A stretch of DNA of 64,000 nt from JBCBXA01 sp039816825 (GCA_039816825.1 JBCBXA010000001.1:62001-126000); one strand, 5' to 3'. Positions 33,614 to 43,234 are shown, numbered from the stretch's first letter. Translations and numbers: made by a program. Notes: generated by a model from the sequence alone, not told the origin.

Positions 33614-36259
33614 GGATTGCCATCGAACGGCTACGTCCGGCTGCTTTGTGGCCTTGAGTGGCGGAAGGGTCGACTGGATCATATCGATGACCACCGTCCG
33701 TGCCGCATCACGTCGCTTCTGCCAATCCTTTAGGCTGTAGCGATCATGAAGCGTGTTTTGCCCGTGCAGCCTGCTTGAAAACTGCATGTCATTAAGCGTT
33801 TCGAGCGCCCCGGAAAGCGCTGCTGCTTCGGCGTCAATGTCTGCCAGAGCGCTTGCAAGCTGACCGTAGTTCAGATGCGCCAGGCTTGGGTGGCTGGCGG
33901 CGTGGCGCAGCACCAGCACATGCAGCAGAAACTCAGCTTCCATCAAACCGCCGGTGATCAGTTTCACCTCGTACGGATCATCAGGCCGTGGGCTTATGCG
34001 CTCCTCGCGCAGAAGGGCCAGCATGGAGCTGGCATCCCTGGCCAACTGTTCCTGGTCGCGCGGGGTCGCCAGAACCTCTCGACGCGTTTCGTTGAATATT
34101 GCTTGGCTTTTCTCGCTGCCACAGATGAAACGCGCAGGAACGAGTGCAACGTGCTCCCATGTCTTGGCGCGTTCCAGCTGATGTGTGCGGAGGCTGGTCG
34201 GCCTCAGTGTGGGCGGCCCGGCTCTGCCTGACGGACGCAGGCGCATGTCGATCTCCCACACGCGGCCGGCTTTCATGTGGGTGTCCAGATTGGACTTGAG
34301 GCGAAGCGAGAAACGGTTCGCCTGTTCCAGCGCATCGGCATCATCGGCCTCTGCCAGAAATAGGAGGTCGAGGTCCGATAGGGGGTGCATCGAGTCCATG
34401 CCCAGGCGGCCAAAGCCAACTGTCGATACCGGTGAACCCTCCAGCTTCATGTGCTCGCAGGTCATGATCGTCGCCAGGTGCAATGCCTGTTCCGCAGTGG
34501 CTGCGATATCGTGCGCGATCTCGCGTGTGGCTCGGCCGCCGGAAAGGGCTGTCAAATAGCTCAGGAAGAGCCGCTCATTGGTCCAGGAGCGCAGCCATTC
34601 CAACTGTGCTTCCTGTCCGATCTGGTTGGCGAGTTGCTGCGGCAAATCGTTGGCGTTGGCCAGAATGGCTTGCGTGTCGCCGCCCCGCTCGAGAAGCACA
34701 TCCACGACGTGCGGGGATTGATACATCAGAGACGCGGTGGGCTCCGACCTCAGAAAGGCATCAAAGATGCGTCCGGTAAGCTTGGCGTCGCTGGCAAGCA
34801 GGCGAAGGTATTGGCCGCCCCGGGGAAGCGCCTTCAAGAAACCATCAATCTGGCTCACCGCGGCGTCCACATCTTCTTGCCGGGTGGCCGAATGCATCAA
34901 GGCGCTCTCCAAGCCTTGCAGGTTCTGATCAGGCGTGGCTCCGTAGGCAAGAAATCCGCCCTGCCACGTTTCGACGATGGCCTCTGCTTGTGCTGAAATT
35001 TTCGAAAGCTGAGGATTCTGTGGCGGTTCTGAGTCCCCGCTATCCTCGACAAGGAAGCGTGCAAACCTGTCCGCCACGAAGGATCGGTGTTCACGAAGTG
35101 CCGCGGTGAGCTCCGTCCAGCTCTCGAGCCCCATCAGATCGACAATCAGGGCCCGCTCCTCAGGCGGATCGGGGATGGTGTGCACCTGGCGATCGGCGAT
35201 CATCTGAACGCAATTTTCCAGCCTCCGGAGCCAGATGTAGGCTTGCTTCAGCCTTGGCGCATCGTCTTCCGCCAGATGACCCAGCGCCGCGCACTGCTCA
35301 AGGGCGTCGATGGTGTTGGTCGTCCGCAACTTAGTCTGGCGACCGCCCCAGATCAATTGCTGCGCATTGACAATGAACTCGGTCTCACGGATGCCGCCGC
35401 TGCCAAGCTTGATGTGAAATTCGTCGGCGGCGCCAATATCGGTTGCAGCCGGGCCGGTGGCAGCCAGACCGGGGTGCTCGTTCTTGATGCGCTCCTTCAC
35501 GGCGGCGATCTCATCCAGCGTTCGGAAGTCGAGCGTTCTGCGCCAGACAAATGCGCTGAGGCGCTTCAGGAACGCCTCGCCAGCGGTTTGATCACCGGCG
35601 ACGACCCGCGCCTTCATCATGGCCAACCGTCGCCAGGGGGCCGACCGAAAAGCAAAGAACTCAAGCGCTGCGTCGGTTGCCATAGAGAGCCCGGTGACCG
35701 AAGGGTCCGGGCGGAGACGCCAGTCGACCCTCCATATTCTGTCCGTGTCGGTCCGCCCGGCAATGGTGGTCGTCATGGCCTTGAGAACCATGTCACAGAC
35801 ATATGTACGTCCTTCATGGGCGGGCACCGGCACCGTTTCAGGATCGAAGAAAGCCACGAGGTCGACGTCAGAAGAATAGTTGAGGTCGCGCCCGCCCAGC
35901 TTGCCAAGCCCTAATATAAAGAGGCCGGGTACGGTTCCGCATACTGGCTCACACAAGGAGATCTTTGTGATAGAGGCGGACTGCAACGCGTCTGCCAGAG
36001 CTGTGTCGAGGGTTTGGGCGGCGAAATCCGACCATTGCCCCGATAGATGCAAAAACTCCTCTGGTGCGGCCACCTGGTCTTCTATGAACCGGCATGAGCG
36101 GACCACCTTTTGCGCCGCAAGGCCGTCACCTGTCTGTCTCGCCAACGCGTTTTGCAGCCGACGATGGTGCGGCCAATCGTGTCTGGCGGCGATTTCGTTA
36201 GTGGAGGCCATGGAATTTAGCTTAGGCGGCGGGCGAGCGATTGAACACCTGTTCGACAC
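33608..36259 (-). CDS. glnE: Bifunctional glutamine synthetase adenylyltransferase/deadenylyltransferase
   Basis: Regulates glutamine synthetase by adding and removing AMP. Both nucleotidyltransferase halves are visible: an N-terminal one with LGLGKLGGRDLNYSSDVDLVAFFD and a C-terminal one with VGFGRLGMDSMHPLSDLDLLFL, linked by helical regions. At 883 residues it is shorter than the roughly 950-990 usual, mainly at the N-terminus. The GTG at 36259 has AGGTGA upstream; ATG at 36211 is the alternative. The gene lies inverted between ybgC and tolQ and diverges from tolQ. Confidence 0.92.
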   Translation of the reverse strand: MSNRCSIARPPPKLNSMASTNEIAARHDWPHHRRLQNALARQTGDGLAAQKVVRSCRFIEDQVAAPEEFLHLSGQWSDFAAQTLDTALADALQSASITKISLCEPVCGTVPGLFILGLGKLGGRDLNYSSDVDLVAFFDPETVPVPAHEGRTYVCDMVLKAMTTTIAGRTDTDRIWRVDWRLRPDPSVTGLSMATDAALEFFAFRSAPWRRLAMMKARVVAGDQTAGEAFLKRLSAFVWRRTLDFRTLDEIAAVKERIKNEHPGLAATGPAATDIGAADEFHIKLGSGGIRETEFIVNAQQLIWGGRQTKLRTTNTIDALEQCAALGHLAEDDAPRLKQAYIWLRRLENCVQMIADRQVHTIPDPPEERALIVDLMGLESWTELTAALREHRSFVADRFARFLVEDSGDSEPPQNPQLSKISAQAEAIVETWQGGFLAYGATPDQNLQGLESALMHSATRQEDVDAAVSQIDGFLKALPRGGQYLRLLASDAKLTGRIFDAFLRSEPTASLMYQSPHVVDVLLERGGDTQAILANANDLPQQLANQIGQEAQLEWLRSWTNERLFLSYLTALSGGRATREIAHDIAATAEQALHLATIMTCEHMKLEGSPVSTVGFGRLGMDSMHPLSDLDLLFLAEADDADALEQANRFSLRLKSNLDTHMKAGRVWEIDMRLRPSGRAGPPTLRPTSLRTHQLERAKTWEHVALVPARFICGSEKSQAIFNETRREVLATPRDQEQLARDASSMLALLREERISPRPDDPYEVKLITGGLMEAEFLLHVLVLRHAASHPSLAHLNYGQLASALADIDAEAAALSGALETLNDMQFSSRLHGQNTLHDRYSLKDWQKRRDAARTVVIDMIQSTLPPLKATKQPDVAVRWQSS

Positions 36260-36287
36260 AGTCGCACATCACCTGTGAACCGGAGTC

Positions 36288-36302
36288 CTAACAGCGCATT
36301 AA
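36288..36302. promoter_or_regulatory. Imperfect CtrA box in the glnE-tolQ divergent region
   Basis: CTAA-cagcgca-TTAACC: one base from TTAA-N7-TTAAC and containing TTAACCAT. It is 130 bp before tolQ and 29 bp before glnE. One mismatch makes it a weak prediction. Confidence 0.35.
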
Positions 36303-36431
36303 CCATGTTCGGGCAGGGTGCCGCGCGAAACGGGTGGCGCTTGCCCTCAGCGGAGTGGGCGTCATCTTATAACCCCATTGTCGGGCGACACGGCGCGCTG
36401 CGCCGATGGAGCGCTCAATTTCGAGGTAGAT

Positions 36432-37202
36432 ATGATCGAGGCAATCGCGACAAACCTGTCTCAGGTGGCGGCCACAGAGCTGGGGGCTCCGGCCCATGAT
36501 GTTTCGCTGCTGGCGCTTTTCCTGCAGGCGTCCATCGTTGTTCAGCTTGTGATGGTGGGCCTTGTGATTGCCTCCATCTGGTCATGGGCGATCATATTCG
36601 ACAAGTACGCGCTGTTCGGGCGGGTCAAGCGCGGTATGAACCGGTTCGAGAGCACTTTCTGGTCGGGTCAGTCTCTCGACGAACTCTACGCAGAGCTGTC
36701 CGAGCGTGAGCCCCGTGGAATGGGCGCGATTTTTGTGGCTGCGATGAATGAATGGAAGCGTTCTTATGAGCGCAACGCCGCTTCGCCGCTGGGTCTTCAA
36801 ACGCGGATTGATAAAGTGATGGATGTGGCGCTGGCCCGCGAGGCCGAGCGGCTTTCGCAGCGCCTTACATTTCTGGCGACCATCGGATCGGCGGGACCCT
36901 TTATTGGTCTGTTCGGAACGGTCATAGGCATCATGACGTCGTTTCAGGCGATTGCCGGGTCCAACAATGTGAGCCTGGCCGTGGTCGCGCCGGGCATTGC
37001 CGAAGCCCTGTTCGCCACGGCGCTCGGTCTTCTCGCTGCCATTCCCGCAACAATCGCCTACAACCGGCTGACGGAGACTTCTGGCAAGCTGATCGCTCGT
37101 ATGGAAGGCTTTGCGGACGAATTCTCTGCGATCCTGTCCCGTCAGGTCGATGAGCGCTCGGCGGCACGCCCCCCCGTTCAACCGGCCAGAGCGGCGGAGT
37201 AA
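36432..37202 (+). CDS. tolQ: Tol-Pal system inner-membrane protein TolQ
   Basis: A 256-residue MotA/ExbB-type protein with three transmembrane helices: one in LFLQASIVVQLVMVGLVIASIWSWAIIF, and two later in LTFLATIGSAGPFIGLFGTVIGIMTSFQAI and APGIAEALFATALGLLAAIPATIAYN. With TolR it forms the proton-driven motor for outer-membrane invagination at division. GAGGT lies just before the ATG. tolR starts 5 bp later. An operon tolQ-tolR-tolA-tolB follows with small gaps. Confidence 0.96.
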   Translation: MIEAIATNLSQVAATELGAPAHDVSLLALFLQASIVVQLVMVGLVIASIWSWAIIFDKYALFGRVKRGMNRFESTFWSGQSLDELYAELSEREPRGMGAIFVAAMNEWKRSYERNAASPLGLQTRIDKVMDVALAREAERLSQRLTFLATIGSAGPFIGLFGTVIGIMTSFQAIAGSNNVSLAVVAPGIAEALFATALGLLAAIPATIAYNRLTETSGKLIARMEGFADEFSAILSRQVDERSAARPPVQPARAAE

Positions 37203-37207
37203 GCGCC

Positions 37208-37666
37208 ATGGGCATGCAGATGCAAGGCAGTGGTGGAGGAGGCACGCGCAGGCGCCGCCGCGCATCCAGCGCGCATCAACCGGTCAGCGAAATCAATGTG
37301 ACACCCTTTGTGGATGTGATGCTGGTTCTGCTCATCATCTTCATGGTGACTGCGACCGTGATCGTTTCAGGCGTTCCACTGGAGCTGCCGGAAAGCCGTG
37401 GCCAATCTCTGAACGCCGAAACCCAGCCCATCACGGTGACCGTCACCGAGACCGGGGCTGTGTTCATTGGCGACACTCCCGTCTCCATCGGGGAACTTCA
37501 GTCGACTTTGGCTGCCAACGCAGAAACCGGGACCGACAAACCCATCTTCGTGCGCGGAGACCGTTCAGCCATGCATCAGAACATGATGCAGGTTCTGGGC
37601 ACCATCCAGTCCGCCGGTTTCACCAAGATCAATCTGGTAAGCCTGCCGGAAGGGGCGGGCGGCTAG
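37208..37666 (+). CDS. tolR: Tol-Pal system protein TolR (ExbD family)
   Basis: A 152-residue protein with a short basic N-terminus (GGGTRRRRRASSAHQPVSEINVTPFVDVMLVLLIIFMVTATVIV), one transmembrane helix containing the proton-path aspartate (FVDVMLVL), and a periplasmic domain ending FVRGDRSAMHQNMMQVLGTIQSAGFTKINLVSL. It forms the TolQR motor. It is 5 bp after tolQ and 3 bp before tolA. Confidence 0.96.
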   Translation: MGMQMQGSGGGGTRRRRRASSAHQPVSEINVTPFVDVMLVLLIIFMVTATVIVSGVPLELPESRGQSLNAETQPITVTVTETGAVFIGDTPVSIGELQSTLAANAETGTDKPIFVRGDRSAMHQNMMQVLGTIQSAGFTKINLVSLPEGAGG

Positions 37667-37669
37667 TCT

Positions 37670-38746
37670 ATGAAGGGTGGCGTCGCCATATCGACAGGTC
37701 TGCACGCTGGAGTCGTGGCTCTGGGCCTCGTGTCGTTCACCAGTGCCGAGCCCTTTGAAGCCCGTGAGGTGGAGTCGGTGCAGATCGAGCTGGTGCCGAT
37801 TTCCGAAATCGCGACGGCCGTTCAGGGCGCGCAGGAAGCGCCTCTTGTCAACACCCCCAATCCCGAACAAACGCAGGCCGAACCCGTGGCCGACAATGCC
37901 GAGAATGTGGGAGAGGCGCAGGACGATCTGAAGTCTGTTCAAGCGGACGAAGAGGCCTTCACGCCCAATCAGGAAACGGCGCCTGCGAACGTGGAGCCAA
38001 CACCGGAAACGTTGCCCGACATATCGGAAACGCCTGACCCTGCTCCTGAAGATCAGCCGGCACCGGCGACCGAACTGGCCACACAGGCTCAAGAAGCGGT
38101 GCAGCCGCAGCAGGCCGATTCGCCAACCCCCGATCCCACACCGGCTCCCGAAGAGGTGGCTGAAGTGCTGGCCGATCTTCCGCAGACGGTGGCGGTGCCC
38201 TTGCCACGGCCTGAGCCTCCGAAAGCGCAAACAGCCACGACGCCAGACCGGCGCGTGCCCGAGAACCAGGCCGCCAACGCCTCGAGCGCCCCGCAACAGA
38301 CGTCCAACACCGACGCCGACGAGATCGCAAATCTTGTGAACCGCGAGCAGAGCCGTGCCGGTGGTGCCCGTCGCACCGATGGCCAGGCCAGTCTCGGAAC
38401 GCAGCGCCGTTCGACGGGCGAGAAGCTCACCCGAGGCGAACTCGGAGCTTTGCGCGAGCACTATGAGAACTGCTTTCAGCTTGCCATGCTCGACACGTTT
38501 GCCGGTATTGAAGAAGTGACTGTGACGGTCCGCGTGAGCCTGAACGAAGCGGGTCAAATGGTGGGGCGCCCCACGGCTACGGCGTCTGGCGGCAGCCGAA
38601 CGGCGCAGTCGCAGGCGCGGCGCTCTATTCTCAGGGACGTTTCCGGCTGCCGCAATCCACCGGTTCCCTCGATCGACAAATATTCGTCATGGTCGGAGAT
38701 ACAGTTGAACTTCTCCATGAGCGAAATCTTGAACGCTGGTTTCTGA
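37670..38746 (+). CDS. tolA: TolA-type energy-transducing protein
   Basis: A 358-residue protein: N-terminal transmembrane helix (GLHAGVVALGLVSFTSA), a long Pro/Glu/Gln/Ala-rich periplasmic linker (about residues 40-220) and a TonB/TolA-like C-terminal domain with VTVTVRVSLNEAGQMVGRPTA and two cysteines. The Escherichia TolA helical lysine/alanine-rich domain is absent; a proline-rich spacer is used instead. The position between tolR and tolB makes the assignment firm despite low similarity. Confidence 0.88.
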   Translation: MKGGVAISTGLHAGVVALGLVSFTSAEPFEAREVESVQIELVPISEIATAVQGAQEAPLVNTPNPEQTQAEPVADNAENVGEAQDDLKSVQADEEAFTPNQETAPANVEPTPETLPDISETPDPAPEDQPAPATELATQAQEAVQPQQADSPTPDPTPAPEEVAEVLADLPQTVAVPLPRPEPPKAQTATTPDRRVPENQAANASSAPQQTSNTDADEIANLVNREQSRAGGARRTDGQASLGTQRRSTGEKLTRGELGALREHYENCFQLAMLDTFAGIEEVTVTVRVSLNEAGQMVGRPTATASGGSRTAQSQARRSILRDVSGCRNPPVPSIDKYSSWSEIQLNFSMSEILNAGF

Positions 38747-38789
38747 TGCCCATCCGACCGATTGTTCCACCTAACGTTTGGCAGATAAG

Positions 38790-40115
38790 ATGATGATGAG
38801 TTCCGTACGCACAATCGCCGCCCGCCTGATGGCTGGCCTCATAGCTCTGGTCTTCATGGCCGGTACGGCTGCTGCCCAGTCCGGGCCTCTGCAGATCGAC
38901 ATCACCAAGGGCAATCGCGATCCGTTGCCCATCGCCGTGCCCGGCTTTGGTGGGGACGCGCAACTGGGTGCGCAGATCGCGCAGGTCATCAATGAGAACC
39001 TGCGGCGGTCTGGATTGTTCGCTCCCATTCAGGAAGCCGCATTCATCCAGCGGAACCTGTCTCCGGATGCCACGCCCAACTTCCCTGATTGGAACGCCAT
39101 CAACGCGCGAGCCGTGGTGGCCGGTGCCATCGAGCCAGCCGGCAGCGGACGCGTTCAGGCGCGTTTTCGCCTGTGGGACACTGCGGCTGGCAGTCAGGTG
39201 ACGGGTCAGCAGTTCACTGCGGATAGCCAGAACTGGCGACGCATCGCGCACATCATATCCGACAGCATCTACAAGGCGCTCACCGGCGAGGAGGGCTATT
39301 TTGACAGTCGCGTGGTGTTCGTTTCCGAGAGCGGCCCGAAGGATGCGCGTATCAAGCGCCTCGCCATTATGGATCAGGACGGAGCCAATGTGCAATTTCT
39401 GACCGATGGCTCCGATCTTGTGCTGACGCCGCGCTTTTCGCCTTCGCGCCAGGAGATCACTTACATGTCTTTTGCCGGTGGCCAGCCGCGCGTTTACCTG
39501 TTGCAGCTCGAAAGCGGGCAGCGCGAGATTGTTGGCAACTTCCCAGGCATGACGTTCTCGCCGCGGTTTTCGCCTGATGGCGGCAAAGTGGTGATGAGCC
39601 TGCAACAGGAAGGCAACGCCAATTTGTACACGATGGATCTGCAGTCCCGTCAGACAACACGGATCACCAATTCGCCGTCCATCGACACATCTCCCAGCTT
39701 CTCACCTGACGGATCTCGGATCGTCTTTGAGAGCGACCGTGGCGGACGCCAGCAATTGTACGTCACGGGCGCCGGCGGTGGTGCGGCCCAACGCATCTCT
39801 TTTGGGTCCGGCAGCTACTCAACGCCGGTCTGGTCTCCGCGCGGAGATCTGATCGCCTTCACCAAGCAGTCGGGCGGCAAATTCCTCATCGGCGTCATGC
39901 GTCCTGATGGTAGCCGCGAGCGTATTCTCACCGAGGGCTTTCACAATGAAGGGCCGACTTGGTCCCCCAACGGTCGCTATCTGATGTTCTTCCGCGACGG
40001 TCGCGGGGCCGGTGGCCCGCGCCTCTATCAGATTGATTTGGCAGGGACGAACGAGTTCCCGGTGACAACGCCGTCGTTTGCATCTGACCCTGCCTGGTCG
40101 CCGCTTCTCAACTGA
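38790..40115 (+). CDS. tolB: Tol-Pal system periplasmic protein TolB
   Basis: A 441-residue periplasmic protein: signal peptide ending TAAAQ near residue 30, N-terminal TolB domain (LPIAVPGFGGD, VVAGAIEPAG), then a six-bladed beta propeller with repeated SPDGxxI/V motifs (FSPSRQEITYMS, FSPDGGKVVMS, FSPDGSRIVFESDRGG, SPRGDLIAFTK, SPNGRYLMFFRD). It links Pal to the inner-membrane TolA. Three consecutive ATGs (38790, 38793, 38796) make the exact start uncertain. Pal follows after 205 bp with its own promoter likely. Confidence 0.95.
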   Translation: MMMSSVRTIAARLMAGLIALVFMAGTAAAQSGPLQIDITKGNRDPLPIAVPGFGGDAQLGAQIAQVINENLRRSGLFAPIQEAAFIQRNLSPDATPNFPDWNAINARAVVAGAIEPAGSGRVQARFRLWDTAAGSQVTGQQFTADSQNWRRIAHIISDSIYKALTGEEGYFDSRVVFVSESGPKDARIKRLAIMDQDGANVQFLTDGSDLVLTPRFSPSRQEITYMSFAGGQPRVYLLQLESGQREIVGNFPGMTFSPRFSPDGGKVVMSLQQEGNANLYTMDLQSRQTTRITNSPSIDTSPSFSPDGSRIVFESDRGGRQQLYVTGAGGGAAQRISFGSGSYSTPVWSPRGDLIAFTKQSGGKFLIGVMRPDGSRERILTEGFHNEGPTWSPNGRYLMFFRDGRGAGGPRLYQIDLAGTNEFPVTTPSFASDPAWSPLLN

Positions 40116-40320
40116 TCGTGTGGGCCGGGCACGGAAATCTGCCCGCTCGGCCCCAATTTGGCCGTGATACAGGCAAAGACGCTGATGTCTGCTGGATAGC
40201 ATGGTTTCACCGCGCAACTGTAAGTGAGCGATTGAGCTTTCGTTAACCGCAAATCCTACCGGCACGTTAACCGGCGTCGATTAGGTTTTATTCAAGTTTG
40301 AACGATCAGGAGAGCTCACG

Positions 40321-40809
40321 ATGGGCTTCAATCTCGCTATTCGTCGATCACCCATCGCGCTGGTTCTGGCAGCCATGCTGACCATTGTGGGCTGTGCCGA
40401 CAAAAAGTCTCTGCCAGACAATGCCGGCCAGCTTGGCCTGAGCGGCGTGACGCCGGGCTCTACTCAAGAGTTCACGACGACTGTTGGTGACCGCGTCTTT
40501 TTTGAGACGGATTCGGCATCTCTGACAGCCGCCTCGCAGTCGACCCTGACCAAGCAGGCGCAATGGCTGCGGCAGTATCAGAACTATTCCATCCAGATCG
40601 AAGGCCATGCCGACGAGCGCGGCACGCGCGAATACAATTTGGCCTTGGGTGCGCGGCGTGCAACGGCGGTTCGCAGCTATCTCGCGGCGCAGGGTGTGCC
40701 GGCTTCGCGCATCACCACGATTTCCTACGGCAAGGAGCGGCCTGTCGCGACATGTGACAACATCTCTTGCTGGTCTCAGAACCGCCGCGGCGTGACGGTG
40801 CTTCGTTAA
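40321..40809 (+). CDS. pal: Peptidoglycan-associated lipoprotein Pal
   Basis: A 162-residue outer-membrane lipoprotein. The lipobox LTIVGC gives a lipidated Cys25. The OmpA-like domain has the peptidoglycan-binding pattern EGHADERGTREYNLALGARRATAVRSYL and VFFETDSASLT. AGGAG precedes the ATG. The 205-bp upstream region holds two GTTAACC half-sites (near 40242 and 40265), but at wrong spacing for a full CtrA box. Confidence 0.96.
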   Translation: MGFNLAIRRSPIALVLAAMLTIVGCADKKSLPDNAGQLGLSGVTPGSTQEFTTTVGDRVFFETDSASLTAASQSTLTKQAQWLRQYQNYSIQIEGHADERGTREYNLALGARRATAVRSYLAAQGVPASRITTISYGKERPVATCDNISCWSQNRRGVTVLR

Positions 40810-40869
40810 CGCCATCAGGTTCACAGCAGCCAGCGCGTTCCGGGGAGCGTTGGCAAGAGGGGGAACCGA

Positions 40870-40898
40870 CGGGCGGGCTCAATGCCCGCCCGTTTTCT
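40870..40898 (+). terminator. Intrinsic terminator after pal
   Basis: CGGGCGGGC-tcaat-GCCCGCCCG, a perfect 9-bp stem followed by TTTTCTT, 60 bp after the pal stop. A further strong hairpin (about 40917-40942) and GTTGCG-attt-CGCAAC (40959-40974) lie between this and cpoB without T-runs. Confidence 0.85.
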
Positions 40899-41113
40899 TA
40901 TGCGGGGTCGAGGGGCGGGTTAGGGCCCTGGCCCTAAGCCCGTCACCAGGACCATACTGTTGCGATTTCGCAACCTCACACCATACGAGGCGTGTTTTTC
41001 ATGCCATCGCCTTTGGAACGGCATGCTTGCACCATAGTTTCGCCCACGATTTAATGATCTAGACGCCCCAAGCCGACTGACCGATGATCAGTGGCAAGTT
41101 TGAGGATGAGACT

Positions 41114-42022
41114 ATGATGATGCGAACCATCGCATTGCTTGTGGCAGCGTTGTGCTTTGTGGCTGCTGTTGCTCTGCCTGCAAAGGCTCAGAACGCGGCG
41201 CAAAACCAGGCGGCGCTTTTTCAAATGCAAGAGCAGATGCGGCAGTTGAACGGTCGGGTGGAAGAGCTGACATTTCAGGTTCTGGAATTGCAGGAGCTTT
41301 TGCGCCAGTCCCGCGAAGATAATGAAGCACGTTTTCTGGAGCTCGAAGAGGGCAGCCAGCAGGGAGCTCTGCCAGCGCCAAACGCAGGGGCTGAAACGGA
41401 TTTTGCGCAGTCACCTCCTCCTGAAGCACCGCTCGATGATGATGATGCCGTACGGATCTTTGGCACTCAGCCTCTGGGCACGCTTCGGTTTGATGAAAAC
41501 GGTAATCTGATCGAGGGAGCGCTTGGGCGTCCGCTCGATCTCAATCAGCTGCCCGTCGACACACCATCGAGCGAAATTGACGTGGCCGAACTGACCGATG
41601 GCAATTCGGATGAGGGTCCGTTGCCTGCCAATTTGCCCGAAGCGCCGGTCCTCTATCAGCAGGGCTATGATGCCGTGCTTGCCGGCAATTATGTCGCCGC
41701 AGAGCGCAGCTTCCGGACGCTGTTGCGCGCCTATCCGGAGAGCGACCGCGCGGCCAACGCACGCTATTGGTTGGCTGAGAGCCTGTTTGCGATGGGCAGT
41801 TTCAACGATGCTGCCGAGACCTATCTCGAGGTCGTCAACGCACATCCCGAGGACGCGATTGCTCCCGATGCGATGTTGAAACTGGGTGTCACGCTGGCTG
41901 GCCTGGGAGAGGTGCAGACGGCTTGTGATACGTTTGCTGCGGTCACGGATCGCTATCCAGCCACACCGGAGTTCTTTCGTCAGCGACTGGATCGCGAAAA
42001 GCGCAGTGCCCACTGCGGCTAG
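41114..42022 (+). CDS. cpoB: Cell division coordinator CpoB (YbgF)
   Basis: A 302-residue periplasmic protein with a signal peptide (LVAALCFVAAVALPAKA), an N-terminal trimerising coiled coil (QNQAALFQMQEQMRQLNGRVEELTFQVLELQELLRQSR), an acidic linker of about 110 residues, and a C-terminal TPR domain (YQQGYDAVLAGNYVAAERSFRTLLRAYPESDRAANARYWLAES). It coordinates peptidoglycan synthesis and Tol activity at division. Three adjacent ATGs (41114, 41117, 41120) are possible. Its end overlaps tilS by 17 bp. Confidence 0.92.
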   Translation: MMMRTIALLVAALCFVAAVALPAKAQNAAQNQAALFQMQEQMRQLNGRVEELTFQVLELQELLRQSREDNEARFLELEEGSQQGALPAPNAGAETDFAQSPPPEAPLDDDDAVRIFGTQPLGTLRFDENGNLIEGALGRPLDLNQLPVDTPSSEIDVAELTDGNSDEGPLPANLPEAPVLYQQGYDAVLAGNYVAAERSFRTLLRAYPESDRAANARYWLAESLFAMGSFNDAAETYLEVVNAHPEDAIAPDAMLKLGVTLAGLGEVQTACDTFAAVTDRYPATPEFFRQRLDREKRSAHCG

Positions 42023-43202
42023 CTTTGCCGGTGCCCGGCCACCCTTTGGTCCGGCGACCCACCTGATCAGAGAATTCAAGGGTGCACTGCCGACTGGTGA
42101 TGCGCCCTTTTTGCTGGCTGTCTCTGGAGGGAGCGACAGCCTGGCGCTGATGCATCTGTGCTTTCATCATGCCGGTGCCCGGCGCGTTGCCGGAGTTGCC
42201 ACGGTTGATCATCAACTGCGTGCGGAGGCCCGTGCAGAGGCGCAGTGGGTGGCGGAAGAAAGCGCGCGGCTTGGCTACCCCCATACGATACTACCTTGGG
42301 ACCGGCCTTCTGCCCAGAAGGATGTGAGCCAAGCCCTTGCCCGGGAGGCGCGGTTTGGCCTGTTGGCGGAGCGGGCGCGGAGCATGGGCGTTCGAACCGT
42401 TCTCTTGGGGCACACGCTGGACGATCAGTTGGAAACTCTGCGCATGCGGCTCCAGCGCCTTGATTGGGTTGATTATGCGTCGCTCGGCCTGTCAGGCATC
42501 GCGCCCGTCACGCTGCTTGAAGATGTGGCGTTTCACCGACCGTTGCTTGGGGTTCGCCGGGACGAGTTGAGGCAGTGGTTGTCGCACCATGGTGCAGATC
42601 GTTGGATTGAGGATCCGTCCAATGACAGTCGCCACTATGAGCGGGTCCGTGTTCGCCAGACGCGGCATAGTGCTGGGGCTGCTGACCTCATGCGATTTCA
42701 ATCGCTTGCCTCTCGCTGGCGATCACTGATTGAGCGCGATGCTCTTGCTCTTGCACAGAGTGCGCTGCACGTCGGCGATCGGCATGTAAGCCTGAGACGT
42801 TCCGATCTTGTCGGGTACCCGTCGCCGGTTGTGACTTACCTACTGGGGTGTGTCATCGCGCAGATCGGCGACTCTCTGCGGCGGGTCGACGGGGCGATCT
42901 TCCGGAGCAATGTCGATGCCCTTATCCAGACCCGAAGAGGTTTTGCCATGGCGGGGGCTGTCGTGGATCATCGGCGATCTCGTGAGATCATCATTTACCG
43001 GGAAGTTCGAGACGCGGACTTTTCTGTTTCCGACCCGCTGCTGGCACAGCTGAAAAGCCTCTATCCGGACCTGCCAAGAGACGCTCTGCGAAGCCAGGCG
43101 TTTCACCGGCAGAGCCCTGCCAAGTCTCCACTCAACTGGCAGTCGCCATCGGAACGACAGCTGTTTGACACGCTTGAGCGTGCCGCAGGTCGTTCACGAT
43201 AA
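42006..43202 (+). CDS. tilS: tRNA(Ile)-lysidine synthase
   Basis: A 398-residue PP-loop enzyme that changes C34 of tRNA(Ile)CAU to lysidine so it reads AUA. The PP-loop motif is LLAVSGGSDSLALMHL and RVAGVATVDHQLRAEA follows; LLGHTLDDQLETLRMRL is the second conserved part. The C-terminal domain is divergent, as usual. The start is the GTG at 42006 inside the cpoB end, so translational coupling is likely; no upstream ATG fits the family. Confidence 0.9.
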   Translation: MPTAASFAGARPPFGPATHLIREFKGALPTGDAPFLLAVSGGSDSLALMHLCFHHAGARRVAGVATVDHQLRAEARAEAQWVAEESARLGYPHTILPWDRPSAQKDVSQALAREARFGLLAERARSMGVRTVLLGHTLDDQLETLRMRLQRLDWVDYASLGLSGIAPVTLLEDVAFHRPLLGVRRDELRQWLSHHGADRWIEDPSNDSRHYERVRVRQTRHSAGAADLMRFQSLASRWRSLIERDALALAQSALHVGDRHVSLRRSDLVGYPSPVVTYLLGCVIAQIGDSLRRVDGAIFRSNVDALIQTRRGFAMAGAVVDHRRSREIIIYREVRDADFSVSDPLLAQLKSLYPDLPRDALRSQAFHRQSPAKSPLNWQSPSERQLFDTLERAAGRSR

Positions 43203-43234
43203 GCGGAACTATTGCCGCATTGGGCGGCGCTTCC

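Noticed and set aside
37565..38557. An arginine-rich 330-codon antisense frame across tolA
   Set aside because: Caused by the proline/glutamate-rich codons of tolA on the other strand.
40240..40271. A CtrA box before pal
   Set aside because: Two GTTAACC half-sites exist, but the spacing between the TTAA units is about 20 bp, not 7.
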